From: an uncultured Microbacterium sp.
GTDB lineage: Bacteria > Actinomycetota > Actinomycetes > Actinomycetales > Microbacteriaceae
Reading direction: 5' to 3'
Assembly (NCBI RefSeq): GCF_937927635.1
Contig: NZ_CALBRW010000015.1
Location: forward strand, 7,666-71,665
Length of the DNA: 64,000 nt
Shown here in pieces: positions 34,206 to 43,073 of this stretch (position 1 is its first letter; each line of letters begins with the position of its first letter). The translations under genes were made by a program, and so were the position numbers. Below the pieces are notes generated by a model. The model searched no databases. It was not told the origin of the DNA and saw only the letters and a list, made by a program, of their open reading frames with translations.

Positions 34206-34967
34206 TCACTTCGGGGCCATGCGGATGGCACCGTCGAGGCGGATGGTCTCGCCGTTCAGGTAGCCGTTGGCGACGATGTGCTCCACCAGCGCGGCGTACT
34301 CGTCGGGCCTGCCCAGCCGCGACGGGTAGGGCACCTGGGTGCCCAGCGAGTCCTGCGCGGCCTGCGGGAGCCCCGCCAGCATCGGCGTCTCCATGATGCC
34401 CGGAGCGATGGTGCACACGCGGATGCCGTAGCGCGCCAGCTCGCGGGCGATCGGCAGCGTCATGGCGTGCACGCCGCCCTTCGACGCCGAGTACGCCGGC
34501 TGGCCGATCTGCCCGTCGAAGGCTGCAACACTGGCGGTCGAGACGATCACGCCGCGATCGCCTCCCTCCGTCGGCTCCTGCTGCGCCATCACGGCGGATG
34601 CCTGGGAGATGACGTTGAACGTGCCGATGAGATTGATGCGGATGATCCGCTCGAACGCGGCCAGGTCGGTCGGGTTGCCCTCGCGGTCGAGCACCTTGGC
34701 GGGCGGCGCGATGCCCGCGCAGTTGACGACCACGCGCAGCGGCGCGATCGCACCGGCGGATGCCACGGCCGCGGCCACCTGGTCGACGCTGGTGACGTCG
34801 GCGGGGGCGAACAGCCCGCCCAGCTCTGCGGCGATCTCCTCGCCCGCGGAGGTGGGGAGGTCGATGATCGTGACCTGCGCACCTGCCGCGGCCAGCCGGC
34901 GCGCGGTGGCGAGGCCCAGGCCGCTGGCGCCGCCTGTGATGAGGGCGCCCTGTCCCGTGATCTGCAT
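34206..34967 (-). CDS. SDR-family NAD-dependent dehydrogenase (type-2 3-hydroxyacyl-CoA dehydrogenase-like)
   Basis: A 253-aa short-chain dehydrogenase. Motifs: TGGASGLGLATARR (residues 12-25), NCAGIAPP (about 88), and the active-site YSASKGG (about 154-160) after STASVAAFDGQIGQ. The FDGQIGQxAYSASKG pattern is typical of the HSD17B10-like enzymes that oxidise short 3-hydroxyacyl-CoAs. ATG 34967 has an ideal AAGGAG site; an upstream in-frame ATG at 34988 lacks one. A palindromic region lies upstream and a second SDR follows 39 bp downstream. Confidence 0.87.
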   Translation of the reverse strand: MQITGQGALITGGASGLGLATARRLAAAGAQVTIIDLPTSAGEEIAAELGGLFAPADVTSVDQVAAAVASAGAIAPLRVVVNCAGIAPPAKVLDREGNPTDLAAFERIIRINLIGTFNVISQASAVMAQQEPTEGGDRGVIVSTASVAAFDGQIGQPAYSASKGGVHAMTLPIARELARYGIRVCTIAPGIMETPMLAGLPQAAQDSLGTQVPYPSRLGRPDEYAALVEHIVANGYLNGETIRLDGAIRMAPK

Positions 34968-35015
34968 GTGTTCTCCTTCGAACGGCACTGCACCCGTCGG
35001 CGCATCGCACCGACG

Positions 35016-35056
35016 TTGCGACTGAGTCTCAGCATACGTGGTTCTGAGTTTCGCAA
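35016..35056 (-). promoter_or_regulatory. Dyad-symmetric region upstream of the SDR genes
   Basis: TTGCGA (35016-35021) and TCGCAA (35051-35056) bracket a 41-bp region that also contains CTGAGTCTCAG (35022-35032), an 11-bp near-perfect palindrome, and a second CTGAG at 35043-35047. It sits between the divergent SDR (minus) and DUF488 (plus) genes. The size and symmetry suit a TetR-like dimer pair, but no such regulator is encoded here. Confidence 0.35.
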
Positions 35057-35092
35057 CTAGCGGGATCGGAAGCAGAGGTGGATGCTGAAGCT

Positions 35093-35455
35093 ATGGAACT
35101 TCGTCGGAAACGAGCCTACGACAACGCCTCAGCCGAAGACGGGTTCCGTGTTCTCATCGACCGGCTGTGGCCCCGAGGCGTCTCGAAGGAGCGCGCGGCC
35201 ATCGACCTGTGGGCCAAGGGCATCGCCCCCAGCACCGAGCTGCGCCACGAATGGCATGCACCGGATGCCGACTTCGCCACGAACGCCGCGCGCTACCGCG
35301 CCGAGCTCGAGAACGAGGACGCGCAGGCGCTGGCGGAGCTCGTCGATGAACTGCGCAAGCATCCCGTCGTCACCCTCGTCTACGCCGTGAACGACACTGA
35401 GCACAACCACGCCGTCGTGCTCGAGCCCATCCTGAAGCAGATGCTCGGCGAGTGA
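35093..35455 (+). CDS. DUF488 family protein
   Basis: A 120-aa cytoplasmic protein of the short DUF488 family, recognised by the N-terminal RVLIDRLWPRGVSKE, the DLWAKGIAPSTELRHEW centre and the C-terminal VTLVYAVNDTEHNHAVVL. Crystal structures are known for the family but no firm function; some members are near stress or nitrogen genes. ATG 35093 is used (MELRRKRAYDN); a GTG 15 bp upstream is possible. Its stop is three bases from the convergent DUF2127 gene. Confidence 0.85.
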   Translation: MELRRKRAYDNASAEDGFRVLIDRLWPRGVSKERAAIDLWAKGIAPSTELRHEWHAPDADFATNAARYRAELENEDAQALAELVDELRKHPVVTLVYAVNDTEHNHAVVLEPILKQMLGE

Positions 35456-35458
35456 GCA

Positions 35459-35974
35459 TCAGACGCTCCGTCGCAGCACCCAGTCGATCGTGCCGCGCGC
35501 GGTCTCGCGCAGCGTGCGCCCCTCATGCCACTCGCGCCACGTGAGTGCGATGATCAGGGCGTCAAGCACTGTCAGCACGACGATCATCACCGAGGGCGAG
35601 ACGAACAGCTCGTACACCTGGAAGATCAGGAACAGCGCCAGTGCCCCGATCGCCCAGGGGTAGATGCGGCGCGAGCCGCGCAGCAGCGCCAGCACGATCG
35701 CGAGCTTGATCACGCCGTGCAGCAGGAGGTAGGCGGCCAGGAACCCGGCGGCCTGCGGCGCGAGATGGGTGGCGCCGCGGACGATGAGGTTGGCGAGGAA
35801 GTCGTTCGGGTCCTCGGCCAGCTCCTCCGCGGTGAGGCGGAACGCCAGATGCTGGATGGCCTGCGGCGACAGGATCAGCAGCGCGGCGCCTCCGATCAGC
35901 TCGACCAGCCCGTCGATGCCCTTCACGACCACGCCGATGAGGAAGAGCAGATCGAGCACGCGCTGGCGCATCAT
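35459..35974 (-). CDS. DUF2127 membrane protein
   Basis: A 171-aa protein with about four membrane spans, matching DUF2127: LDLLFLIGVVVKGIDGLVEL at the start, HGVIKLAIVLALL in the middle and a terminal WREWHEGR stretch. Function unknown. Three starts are possible (ATG at 35980, 35974 and 35971); GGAGAGG (complement 35981-35987) touches the first ATG but is correctly spaced for the second, so 35974 is chosen. It lies just downstream of the ECF-transporter operon on the same strand with a 38-bp gap. Confidence 0.8.
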   Translation of the reverse strand: MMRQRVLDLLFLIGVVVKGIDGLVELIGGAALLILSPQAIQHLAFRLTAEELAEDPNDFLANLIVRGATHLAPQAAGFLAAYLLLHGVIKLAIVLALLRGSRRIYPWAIGALALFLIFQVYELFVSPSVMIVVLTVLDALIIALTWREWHEGRTLRETARGTIDWVLRRSV

Positions 35975-36012
35975 CGGCATCCTCTCCGGTCGGTGCCGCC
36001 AGAGTAGTCCGA

Positions 36013-36795
36013 TCAGCTCCAGACGAACCGGAAGGCTCCCGTGGCGACGGCCGCCGCGATCGCCAGCACCATGATCGCCGCGGCGCCCAGCAGCGCCACC
36101 GCATCGCGCGGGTGCAGCCGGGAGGGTCTGGACCAGGTGCGCGGGATGCCCGAGCCGAAACCGCGCGCCTCCATGGCCATGGCCAGCTTGGTGCCGCGGC
36201 GCACGGCGAACACCAGCAGCACGAACGCCATCGAGAAGAACCGCCGGATCGCACCGCGGTCGCCGACGCCACGCGCGCGACGGGCCAGGGTCATGGTGCG
36301 CCAGTCGTCGAGGAACAGTCCCAGCATCCGCGTTCCCGCCAGCACCCCCAGCACGAATCGGCTGGGCAGGTGCGCGACCTGCGCGAGCGCGTCGCCGAGC
36401 TCGGTGGGATCGGTGCGGCCGAACAGCAGGATCGCGGGCAGGCCCAGCGCGATCACGCGCAGGGTGACCGAGAGGGCCAGGGCGATCGAGCCGTCGCTGA
36501 CCGTCGCCACCCCGAACTGCCAGTACACGGCGCCCTCGGGCTTGGCGTACAGCAGCATGCTGATGCCGGCCAGCGGCGAGAAGATCACGATGGGCAGCAT
36601 CCGCAGCAGCACGGTGCGCACGCGCAGCCCGGTCAGCGGCAGGCACAGCGCCTGAAGACCGATGGCGACCACGGCGCTGACCGGATCGATCGACGCGAAC
36701 AGCGGGATCGACAGCAGCAGTGCCATCACGATCCTCGTCACCGGGTTCACCCCGTCGAGCCAGGCCCTCCTGGTCTCCGTCAGTACGGCGGTCAT
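36013..36795 (-). CDS. ykoC: ECF transporter transmembrane subunit (EcfT/YkoC type)
   Basis: A 260-aa membrane scaffold of an energy-coupling-factor vitamin importer. There are about five spans plus the long cytoplasmic coupling helices ending in the two Ala-Arg-Gly motifs, here ARRARG (about residue 173) and AMEARGFG (about residue 207), which dock into the ATPase grooves. The start overlaps the ATPase stop by four bases. It is third in a ykoE-ykoD-ykoC order behind a TPP riboswitch, pointing to thiamine or its pyrimidine precursor HMP as cargo. Confidence 0.9.
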   Translation of the reverse strand: MTAVLTETRRAWLDGVNPVTRIVMALLLSIPLFASIDPVSAVVAIGLQALCLPLTGLRVRTVLLRMLPIVIFSPLAGISMLLYAKPEGAVYWQFGVATVSDGSIALALSVTLRVIALGLPAILLFGRTDPTELGDALAQVAHLPSRFVLGVLAGTRMLGLFLDDWRTMTLARRARGVGDRGAIRRFFSMAFVLLVFAVRRGTKLAMAMEARGFGSGIPRTWSRPSRLHPRDAVALLGAAAIMVLAIAAAVATGAFRFVWS

Positions 36796-38249
36796 CGTGC
36801 CACGACCGTCTCGAGCTCGAGCCGCTGCCCGCCGAGATGGCGCACCACCGCGTCGTCATGGCTGACGGCGACGATCGTGCGACCGGCGGCGATCTCCTCC
36901 TGCAGCAGCTCGACGATGCCGATCCAGCCGCGCCGGTCCTGCCCGAAGGTGGGCTCGTCGAGCACGATCACCTGCGGAGCGGATGCCAGCACCGTGGCCA
37001 CCGAGAGCCGCCGCTTCTGCCCGCCGCTGAGCGTGAACGGGTTGGCCAGGGCCAGCGGCGCCAGCTGCAGTCGCTCCAGCAGGTCGTCGGCGATGGCGTT
37101 CGCCTCGGCCTCGGTCTTGCCCAGCGCGCGCGGCCCCACCGCCAGCTCGTCTCGCAGGGTGCGCGCCAGGAACTGATGCTCGGGCTCCTGGAACACCGTG
37201 CCGATGCGGGTGAGCAGCTCGCGCGACGCCCACTTCGAGGGGCGCACGCCCGAGCGCCCGGCCAGGTCAGTCGCCGAGGTCACGGCGCCGCGCAGTTCGG
37301 GCAGGAGCCCGGCCAGCGTGAGCGCGAGCGTGGACTTGCCTGCTCCGTTCGGGCCCGTGAGCACCGTCGCCGCGCCGCGCGGCATCCGCAGGTCGAGTCC
37401 TGCCTGCACGACCGTGCGGCGGTCGCGGGAGACCGCGAGGTGCCGCGTCGTGAGAACGGCATCCGTCCCGGCATCCGCCGACTCGAGCAGGGGAAGGGGG
37501 ATGCTGCGCCCGGGAACCCACACGCCGGCATCCGCCAGCTCGTCACCGTGACGTCCGAACACCTCGGACGGGGTGCCGTCGGCCAGCAGACCGCCGTCGG
37601 CGGCCAGCACGATCACGCGAGTGAGCACGTCGGCCCAGATCTCGGTGCGATGCTCGACCACGACCAGTGTGGCGCCGGTGTCCTCGAGAATGCGGCCGAC
37701 GCTCTCGCGCACCTCGCGGACGCCCGTCGGATCGAGGTTGGCGGTCGGCTCGTCCAGCAGCAGCAGCCCGGGGCGCATCGCCAGGACCCCCGCCAGCGAC
37801 AGGCGCTGCTTCTGCCCTCCGGAGAGCTCCTTGGTCGGTCGGTCCAGCGGCACGTCCAGGCCCACCTCGTCGAGCGCCGCGGCCACGCGGGAGGGGATCT
37901 CGGATGCCGGGACGCCGAGGTTCTCGCATCCGAAGGCGATGTCGTCGCCCACCTTGGAGAGCACGACACCGGCATCCGGGTCCTGCAGGACCAGCCCGAT
38001 GGCGCCGCGCCGGGACTCGGGGGCCGACCCGTCGACGAGCAGCGAACCGGTGCGCTCGCCTTCGTCGGCATCGCCCAGGACGCCGGCCAGCCCCGCCAAC
38101 AGCGTGGACTTGCCCGCCCCCGATGCGCCGAGCAGCAGCACCCGTTCGCCGGGTTCGATCGTGAACGACACGTCGCTGACGGCGGGCAGCCTGCGCCCGG
38201 CGTAGCGCCAGCCCCACCCGTTCGCGGTGACGCGAGCAGGAGCGGCCAT
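36792..38249 (-). CDS. ykoD: ECF transporter ATPase, two fused ABC domains (YkoD type)
   Basis: A 485-aa protein with two complete ABC domains. Domain 1: Walker A GASGAGKSTLL (about 36), signature LSGGQKQRLSLAG, Walker B LLLLDEPTANLD. Domain 2: Walker A GPNGAGKSTLALTL (about 298), signature LSGGQKRRLSVAT, Walker B VIVLDEPTFGQD. Fusion of EcfA1 and EcfA2 in one chain is typical of the actinobacterial and Bacillus YkoD group. It lies between ykoE (2-bp gap) and ykoC (overlap) in the TPP-riboswitch operon. Confidence 0.93.
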   Translation of the reverse strand: MAAPARVTANGWGWRYAGRRLPAVSDVSFTIEPGERVLLLGASGAGKSTLLAGLAGVLGDADEGERTGSLLVDGSAPESRRGAIGLVLQDPDAGVVLSKVGDDIAFGCENLGVPASEIPSRVAAALDEVGLDVPLDRPTKELSGGQKQRLSLAGVLAMRPGLLLLDEPTANLDPTGVREVRESVGRILEDTGATLVVVEHRTEIWADVLTRVIVLAADGGLLADGTPSEVFGRHGDELADAGVWVPGRSIPLPLLESADAGTDAVLTTRHLAVSRDRRTVVQAGLDLRMPRGAATVLTGPNGAGKSTLALTLAGLLPELRGAVTSATDLAGRSGVRPSKWASRELLTRIGTVFQEPEHQFLARTLRDELAVGPRALGKTEAEANAIADDLLERLQLAPLALANPFTLSGGQKRRLSVATVLASAPQVIVLDEPTFGQDRRGWIGIVELLQEEIAAGRTIVAVSHDDAVVRHLGGQRLELETVVAR

Positions 38250-38251
38250 GC

Positions 38252-38893
38252 TCAGACCTCCTGGCGTGCTTCCCGCCCGGCCGCGAACCTGCTCAGGGCG
38301 CCGGTCGTCGCGAGGGCGCGCACCAGCAGCCAGCCCACCAGGCCGGCCAGCAGCGCGCCGGAGACGGCGAGGGTTCCCAGGTAGATGGCGTTGAACTCGA
38401 ACGACTTCAGGAAGTTCGGCGACGAGCCGTAGAACATCTCGAAGATCCAGGCCGCGGCCCCCGCGCCGACACCGGCCAGCATGGCCACCGGCAGGGTGAA
38501 CCGGCGGTACAGGAGCAGCGCGAAGACCAGCTCGGCGCCCAAGCCCTGCACGATGCCGGACAGCACCGTGGAGACGCCCCAGACGTTGCCGATGAGCATC
38601 GAGATGATGGCCGCGACGACCTCGACGACGAAGGCCGCACCGGGCTTGCGGATGACCAGGCCCCCGACCACGCCGCCGATCAGCCAGATGCCGACGGCGA
38701 TGCCGCCGAGACCGGGCGTCAGCGCGTCGGCGGCCGAGAACCAGGCGCCGCCGACGGCGTTCCAGCCCCAGAAGACCAGGCCGATGGCGACGCCGAGCAC
38801 GGCGGCCACGACGATGTCGACGACGCGCCAGTTCCAGCGGGTGGTGGCAGTGGCGGCCGCAGCCGCGGTGGATGTGGACGTGGATGCACTCAT
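38252..38893 (-). CDS. ykoE: ECF substrate-binding subunit YkoE (thiamine/HMP)
   Basis: A 213-aa integral membrane S-component with about six spans: WNWRVVDIVVAAVLGVAIG and GNVWGVSTVLSGIVQGLGAE, with FMN/vitamin-pocket aromatic residues. The second matches the YkoE family, which pairs with YkoCD to import hydroxymethylpyrimidine or thiamine. The start codon is seven bases after the aptamer core of a TPP riboswitch whose 3' end contains the ribosome site, so translation should be shut off when TPP is abundant. First gene of ykoEDC. Confidence 0.92.
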   Translation of the reverse strand: MSASTSTSTAAAAATATTRWNWRVVDIVVAAVLGVAIGLVFWGWNAVGGAWFSAADALTPGLGGIAVGIWLIGGVVGGLVIRKPGAAFVVEVVAAIISMLIGNVWGVSTVLSGIVQGLGAELVFALLLYRRFTLPVAMLAGVGAGAAAWIFEMFYGSSPNFLKSFEFNAIYLGTLAVSGALLAGLVGWLLVRALATTGALSRFAAGREARQEV

Positions 38894-38899
38894 CAGAAC

Positions 38900-38990
38900 T
38901 CCTCCCTGCGCCGGCATGATCCGGATCAGGTTCGACGGTCGAAGCGCGGTTCGCTTCCTCTCAGCCCGGCACACCGGACTCCCGTGGTTG
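38900..38990 (-). ncRNA. TPP (thi-box) riboswitch controlling ykoEDC
   Basis: Read on the minus strand, the segment contains the pyrimidine-sensing element with CTGAGAGGA (complement 38956-38964) and the diphosphate-sensing element CCTGATCCGGATCATGCC followed by GGCGCAGGGAGG (complement 38901-38930), the two invariant halves of the TPP aptamer. A stem with GGAGTCCGGTGTGCCGGGCT lies 5' of the first. The GGGAGG ribosome site (about complement 38901-38906) is part of the aptamer's 3' end and the ykoE ATG is at 38893, so ligand binding can directly hide the ribosome site. Confidence 0.95.
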
Positions 38991-39038
38991 TGCCTTCGAT
39001 CTTAGTCGCGTCGGGGATCGGTTGATAGCGTGTATCGC

Positions 39039-40666
39039 GTGACCGTCCCCCCCCCGACTCCACGCGCCCTCCGACGCGCCGTTCACTGCGCGAGCGCCCG
39101 GGCCGCGGCGACGACTCAGGAGCCGGAGCCGACGCCGCCACTCTCGTCGCCCCCGAGACGGGCGCGACGGCGGGCGCGACGGCGACGGACGCCGCCACGG
39201 AGGTCGTGACCCGGCCGGTGCCGCTGGACGAGCTGACCGCAGCGCAGACGCCCGCCGAGACGGAGCCCGACTTCCTCAGCGGCCTCACCGCGGGCGTCGA
39301 GCCGGTGCCGGAGGCGGAGTCGGTCACGAGCTGGGCGGATGCCGAGCATCCGACCACCGCACTGACCTGGCTCGACCCGCAGACGATCACCGCCCCGCCG
39401 ACAGTTGCCGACGACTCCCCGCCGTCACTGTTCGACGGCGTCCATCTGCCTGCAGCCGGCCGCCGCATCCGGCTGCTCGTCCCCATCATCGTGATGGCGG
39501 GGATGTGCGCGACCTACGTCGGCGGCACGCTGCTGGTGCCGTTGGGCAACGTCCCGCCGACGGTGCAGTCCGCGCCGGTGGAGATCGCGCCGGCACCGGC
39601 GGCCACGGTCTCCTGGCCCGGCAGGGGCAGCGCGTCGGTCTCCGTGCAGGGCATGACACCGCTCGCCTCCACCACCGAGCGCGATGAGATCGCCAGCATC
39701 ACCAAGGTCGCCACGGTCTCGATGGTCCTGGAGAAGCTGCCGCTGAAGGTCGGTGAGCAGGGCCCCAGCTACCAGTTCACCCGCGCGGATCAGCGCGATT
39801 TCCAGCAGTACCGTCGCCAGAACCAGTCGTCGCTGGACGTGCCGGTGGGCGGCAGCCTGACCGAGTATCAGATGCTGCAGGGTGTGCTGCTGGGCTCGGC
39901 CAACAACTACATCGACCGCCTCGCCCGTGAGATCTGGGGCTCGGAGCGCGGCTTCGCCGATGCCTCGGCGGCCTGGCTGCGCAGCAAGGGCATCGAGGGA
40001 ATGACCTTGGACAGTCCGTCCGGCTTCGACAGGGACAACGTCTCCTCACCCGAGGCGCTGCTGCGGCTGGGCGAGGTCGCGATGCGCAACCCGGTGTTCG
40101 TGGAGATCGTCAGCACCCGCTCGGCGGAGATCCCCGGCGTGGGCACGGTCACCAACACGAACCAGATGCTCGACGACCCCGGAGTGGTCGGCATCAAGAC
40201 CGGCACCCTCACGCACTGGAACCTGCTCACCGCCAAGGACGTGACCGTGAACGGCACCACCGTGCGCCTGTTCGCATCGGTGCTCGGGCAGAACAGCAAC
40301 GGCGATCGCCTCGCCGTCACACGGTCGCTGCTGGCCGAGGTGGAGAAGTCGCTCACCGATCAGCCGGTGGCCGTGCCGAAGGGCACCGTCGTCGGGAGCG
40401 TCGAGACCCCGTGGGGCGCGAAGAGCGACATCGTGACGGACGACGACACGAGGGTCGTGCTGTGGAACGGCGCAACGGCGACCGCGACCACGACGCTGGA
40501 GCTGGGGGCATCGATGAAGGCCGGGGCGAAGGCCGGTTCCCTCGATGCGAAGGGCCCGATCAACACCGTGAAGACCCGCGTATCGCTGTCCAAGACGCTT
40601 GCCGAGCCGACCGTCTGGTGGCGGTTGACGCATCCGCTGGAGCTGTTCGGCCTCGACAAGCGCTGA
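39039..40666 (+). CDS. D-alanyl-D-alanine carboxypeptidase-like protein (start disrupted by a C9 tract)
   Basis: Serine-type D,D-carboxypeptidase-like protein (peptidase S11 fold) trimming cell-wall stem peptides. Motifs: SxxK as SITK (after DEIA), SxN as SANNYI and KTG as IKTGTLTHW. One membrane span (LLVPIIVMAGMCATYVGGTL) follows a ~95-aa acidic cytoplasmic segment. The continuous frame opens only at GTG 39206, but meaningful coding runs back to about 39056. The natural GTG at 39039 enters that frame only if the run of nine C (39047-39055) had ten or seven bases. So the gene is either phase-off, mutated or misassembled. The length from 39039 is about 541 aa, larger than typical Dac proteins because of the N-terminal segment. 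Confidence 0.82.
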
Positions 40667-40686
40667 GGCCGGTGCGTCCGCGCGAT

Positions 40687-40743
40687 TCGCGAGCCCCATC
40701 TGGCGGCCTCCCCCGCAGCCAGGCAGCCATTCAGACCCCGCGG
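40687..40743 (+). repeat. Palindromic repeat family A, copy 1
   Basis: A 57-bp unit beginning TCGCGAGCCCCATCTGGCGG and ending CAGACCCCGCGG, downstream of the carboxypeptidase gene. It shares the frame CG-GG-CCCAT-TGG--GCCTC / GAGGCC-CCATT-GG-CCC with three other copies in this window and is itself roughly self-complementary. It is followed 84 bp later (start to start) by copy 2. Confidence 0.6.
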
Positions 40744-40770
40744 AGAACACGCCCCTGCGGCCCGGGAGGG

Positions 40771-40828
40771 TCGCGGGTCCCATATGGCGGCCTCGTACGC
40801 GCAGAGGCCACCATTCGGGCCCCACGAG
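40771..40828 (+). repeat. Palindromic repeat family A, copy 2
   Basis: The best-preserved unit: GGGTCCCATATGGCGGCCTC faces GAGGCCACCATTCGGGCCCC, an imperfect inverted repeat of about 20-bp arms around a short GC-rich centre. It starts 84 bp after copy 1; the pair at 46.2 kb has the same spacing. Confidence 0.65.
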
Positions 40829-40848
40829 GACACGATGCCAGTCGCCCG

Positions 40849-40892
40849 CACCCCGAAGGCGCCCACTCTTGCGAGTGGGCGCCTTCGGGGTG
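40849..40892. terminator. Strong bidirectional terminator hairpin
   Basis: A perfect 20-bp stem: CACCCCGAAGGCGCCCACTC (40849-40868), loop TTGC, and its exact complement at 40873-40892. It lies between the carboxypeptidase gene (plus, ends 40666) and the ABC exporter operon (minus, ends 40896). The hairpin ends four bases before the exporter stop codon. Confidence 0.85.
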
Positions 40893-40895
40893 TGA

Positions 40896-43073
40896 TCAGG
40901 CCCGACCGGGATCCGATGCCGTGGACTCGGCCTCGCGGACGGCCTCGGCCAGCTGCGCGGCATCCGCCGACTCGGCGATCGCCTCTTCGGCCTCCGCCTC
41001 TCCGGTGACGATGATCGGCGTCGAGCCGGTGAGGGCGTCCTCCGCGTCGATGTCGGCGGCGGCCTGCTCGAACTGCGACTGGTACAGCCGCCAGTACGCG
41101 CCCTGCTTGGCGATCAGCTCGTCGTGGTCGCCCTGCTCGACGATGTCGCCGTGCTCCATCACCAGGATCAGGTCGGCATCGCGGATCGTCGACAGACGAT
41201 GCGCGATCACGAACGAGGTGCGCCCCTGGCGCAGCGCCGCCATGGCGTGCTGCAGCAGCAGCTCGGTACGGGTGTCGACGGCGCTGGTGGCCTCGTCGAG
41301 GATGAGGATCGACGGCTGCGCCACGAACGCGCGGGCGATCGTGATCAGCTGGCGCTCACCGGCGGAGACGTTGGACGCCTCCTCGTCGAGCACCGTGTCG
41401 TAGCCCTCGGGCAGGGAGTGCACGAACCTGTCGACGTAGGTCGCCTCGGCGGCCGCCATGATCTGCTCGTCGGTGGCGTCCTCCTTGCCGTACCGGATGT
41501 TCTCGCGGATCGTGCCGCCGAACAGCCACGGGTCCTGCAGCACCATGCCGGTGCGGCTGCGCAGGTCGGGGCGGGCCATCTCGGCGATGTCCTGCCCGTC
41601 CAGCAGGATGCGGCCGGAGCCCAGCTCGTAGAAGCGCATGATCAGGTTGACCAGCGTGGTCTTTCCCGCGCCGGTCGGTCCGACGATCGCGACGGTCTGC
41701 CCTGGCTCAACCCGGAACGACAGGTCGGTGATCAGCGGACGGTCCTCGCTGTACGAGAACGCCACGTGGTCGAACTCGATGACGCCCTTGCCGCCGTCCA
41801 CGGTGGGGGCGTCCTCGTCGTCGGGGTCCTGCTCGTCGGCATCCAGGAAGTCGAAGACGCGCTCCGCGGATGCCGTGCCGGACTGCACGACGGCGGCCAT
41901 GCCGCCCAGCTCGCTGAGCGGCTGGCTGAACTGCTGCGAGTACTGGATGAACGCCTGCACGTCGCCGAGCTTCAGGCCGCCGTTCGCCACCATCAGTCCG
42001 CCCAGCACGGCGATGCCGACGTACTGCAGGTTCCCGATGAAGGTCATGGCGGGCATGATGATGCCCGACAGGAACTGCGCCTTGAAGCTGGCCTGGAACA
42101 GCTCCTCGTTCTCGGCCTGGAAGCCGTCGAGGGCGTCCTGCTCGCGACCGAACACCTTGACCAGGGCGTGGCCCGAGAAGGCCTCCTCGACGCGGGCGTT
42201 CAGACGGCCGACCTTGCGCCACTGGATGCCGAAGGCCTTCTGCGAGCGAGGGCCGATCACGCCGAAGATGACGCCCATCAGCGGCAGTGAGATCAGCGCC
42301 ACCAGTGCCAGCTGCCACGAGATGGAGAACATCATGACCAGCACGCCCACCACGGTCAGCACGCTGGTCAGCGCACCCGAGAGCGACTGCTGCATGGTCT
42401 GCGTGATGTTGTCGATGTCGTTGGTCACGCGCGAGATGAGCTCGCCGCGCTGCACCTTGTCGAAGTACGACAGCGGCAGGCGGTTGATCTTCGCCTCGAC
42501 GTCCTCGCGCAGCCGCCACATGGTGCGCACCATGATCACGTTGATCACGTAGCCCTGCAGCCAGCTGAGGATCGACGAGACGACGTAGATGCCGAGCACC
42601 GCCACGATGATCCAGCGCAGCGCTTCGAAGTCCACGCCGTCGCCGACCTTGAAGGGGTCCATCGCGGCGACCATGTCGGCGAAGGTGCCCTGCTTCGCCT
42701 GGCGCAGCGCCTCGACGACCTGCTCGCTGGTCGTGCCCTGCGGGAACGGGTGGTCGCCCTCGCCGAGGGTCTTCGAGATGAAGCCCTCGTAGACGATGTC
42801 GGTCGCCCGTCCCAGGATCTTCGGAGCCGCCACCGAGAGCACGACGCCGATCGCGCCGAGCACCGACACGAAGACGAACCACCAGGCCGAGGGCTTGAGC
42901 AGCCCGATCATGCGGCGGAAGCTGGGCCCGAAGTGGTCGGCCTTGCCGGGTGCGGGGCCGCTGAACATGCCGCCGCCGTGCTGGCGCGCCTTCTCGGCCT
43001 GTTCGGCTTCTTCGCGCTCGGCCTCGGTCATCTCCACGGGACCCCTGGTTCCGGACTCGGCCTGCGGGCTCAT
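40896..43073 (-). CDS. Heterodimeric ABC multidrug exporter, subunit with canonical catalytic Glu
   Basis: A 725-aa half-transporter: an ~80-residue N-terminal extension, a six-helix exporter domain (about 85-400) and an ATPase domain. Walker A is VGPTGAGKTTLVNL, Walker B is ILILDEATSAVD with the catalytic Glu, but the signature is NVSAGERQ rather than LSGGQ. The C-terminal tail is acidic. Its start overlaps the stop of the partner gene by four bases. With the partner's Asp-for-Glu Walker B, this matches TM287/288- or BmrCD-type exporters having one degenerate ATP site. Substrate unknown; drug or lipid efflux is typical. Confidence 0.9.
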   Translation of the reverse strand: MSPQAESGTRGPVEMTEAEREEAEQAEKARQHGGGMFSGPAPGKADHFGPSFRRMIGLLKPSAWWFVFVSVLGAIGVVLSVAAPKILGRATDIVYEGFISKTLGEGDHPFPQGTTSEQVVEALRQAKQGTFADMVAAMDPFKVGDGVDFEALRWIIVAVLGIYVVSSILSWLQGYVINVIMVRTMWRLREDVEAKINRLPLSYFDKVQRGELISRVTNDIDNITQTMQQSLSGALTSVLTVVGVLVMMFSISWQLALVALISLPLMGVIFGVIGPRSQKAFGIQWRKVGRLNARVEEAFSGHALVKVFGREQDALDGFQAENEELFQASFKAQFLSGIIMPAMTFIGNLQYVGIAVLGGLMVANGGLKLGDVQAFIQYSQQFSQPLSELGGMAAVVQSGTASAERVFDFLDADEQDPDDEDAPTVDGGKGVIEFDHVAFSYSEDRPLITDLSFRVEPGQTVAIVGPTGAGKTTLVNLIMRFYELGSGRILLDGQDIAEMARPDLRSRTGMVLQDPWLFGGTIRENIRYGKEDATDEQIMAAAEATYVDRFVHSLPEGYDTVLDEEASNVSAGERQLITIARAFVAQPSILILDEATSAVDTRTELLLQHAMAALRQGRTSFVIAHRLSTIRDADLILVMEHGDIVEQGDHDELIAKQGAYWRLYQSQFEQAAADIDAEDALTGSTPIIVTGEAEAEEAIAESADAAQLAEAVREAESTASDPGRA

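Noticed and set aside
40687..40892. Possible CRISPR-like repeat cluster
   Set aside because: Only two diverged units, palindromic and without unique spacers; a perfect hairpin follows. Treated as palindromic repeats plus terminator.
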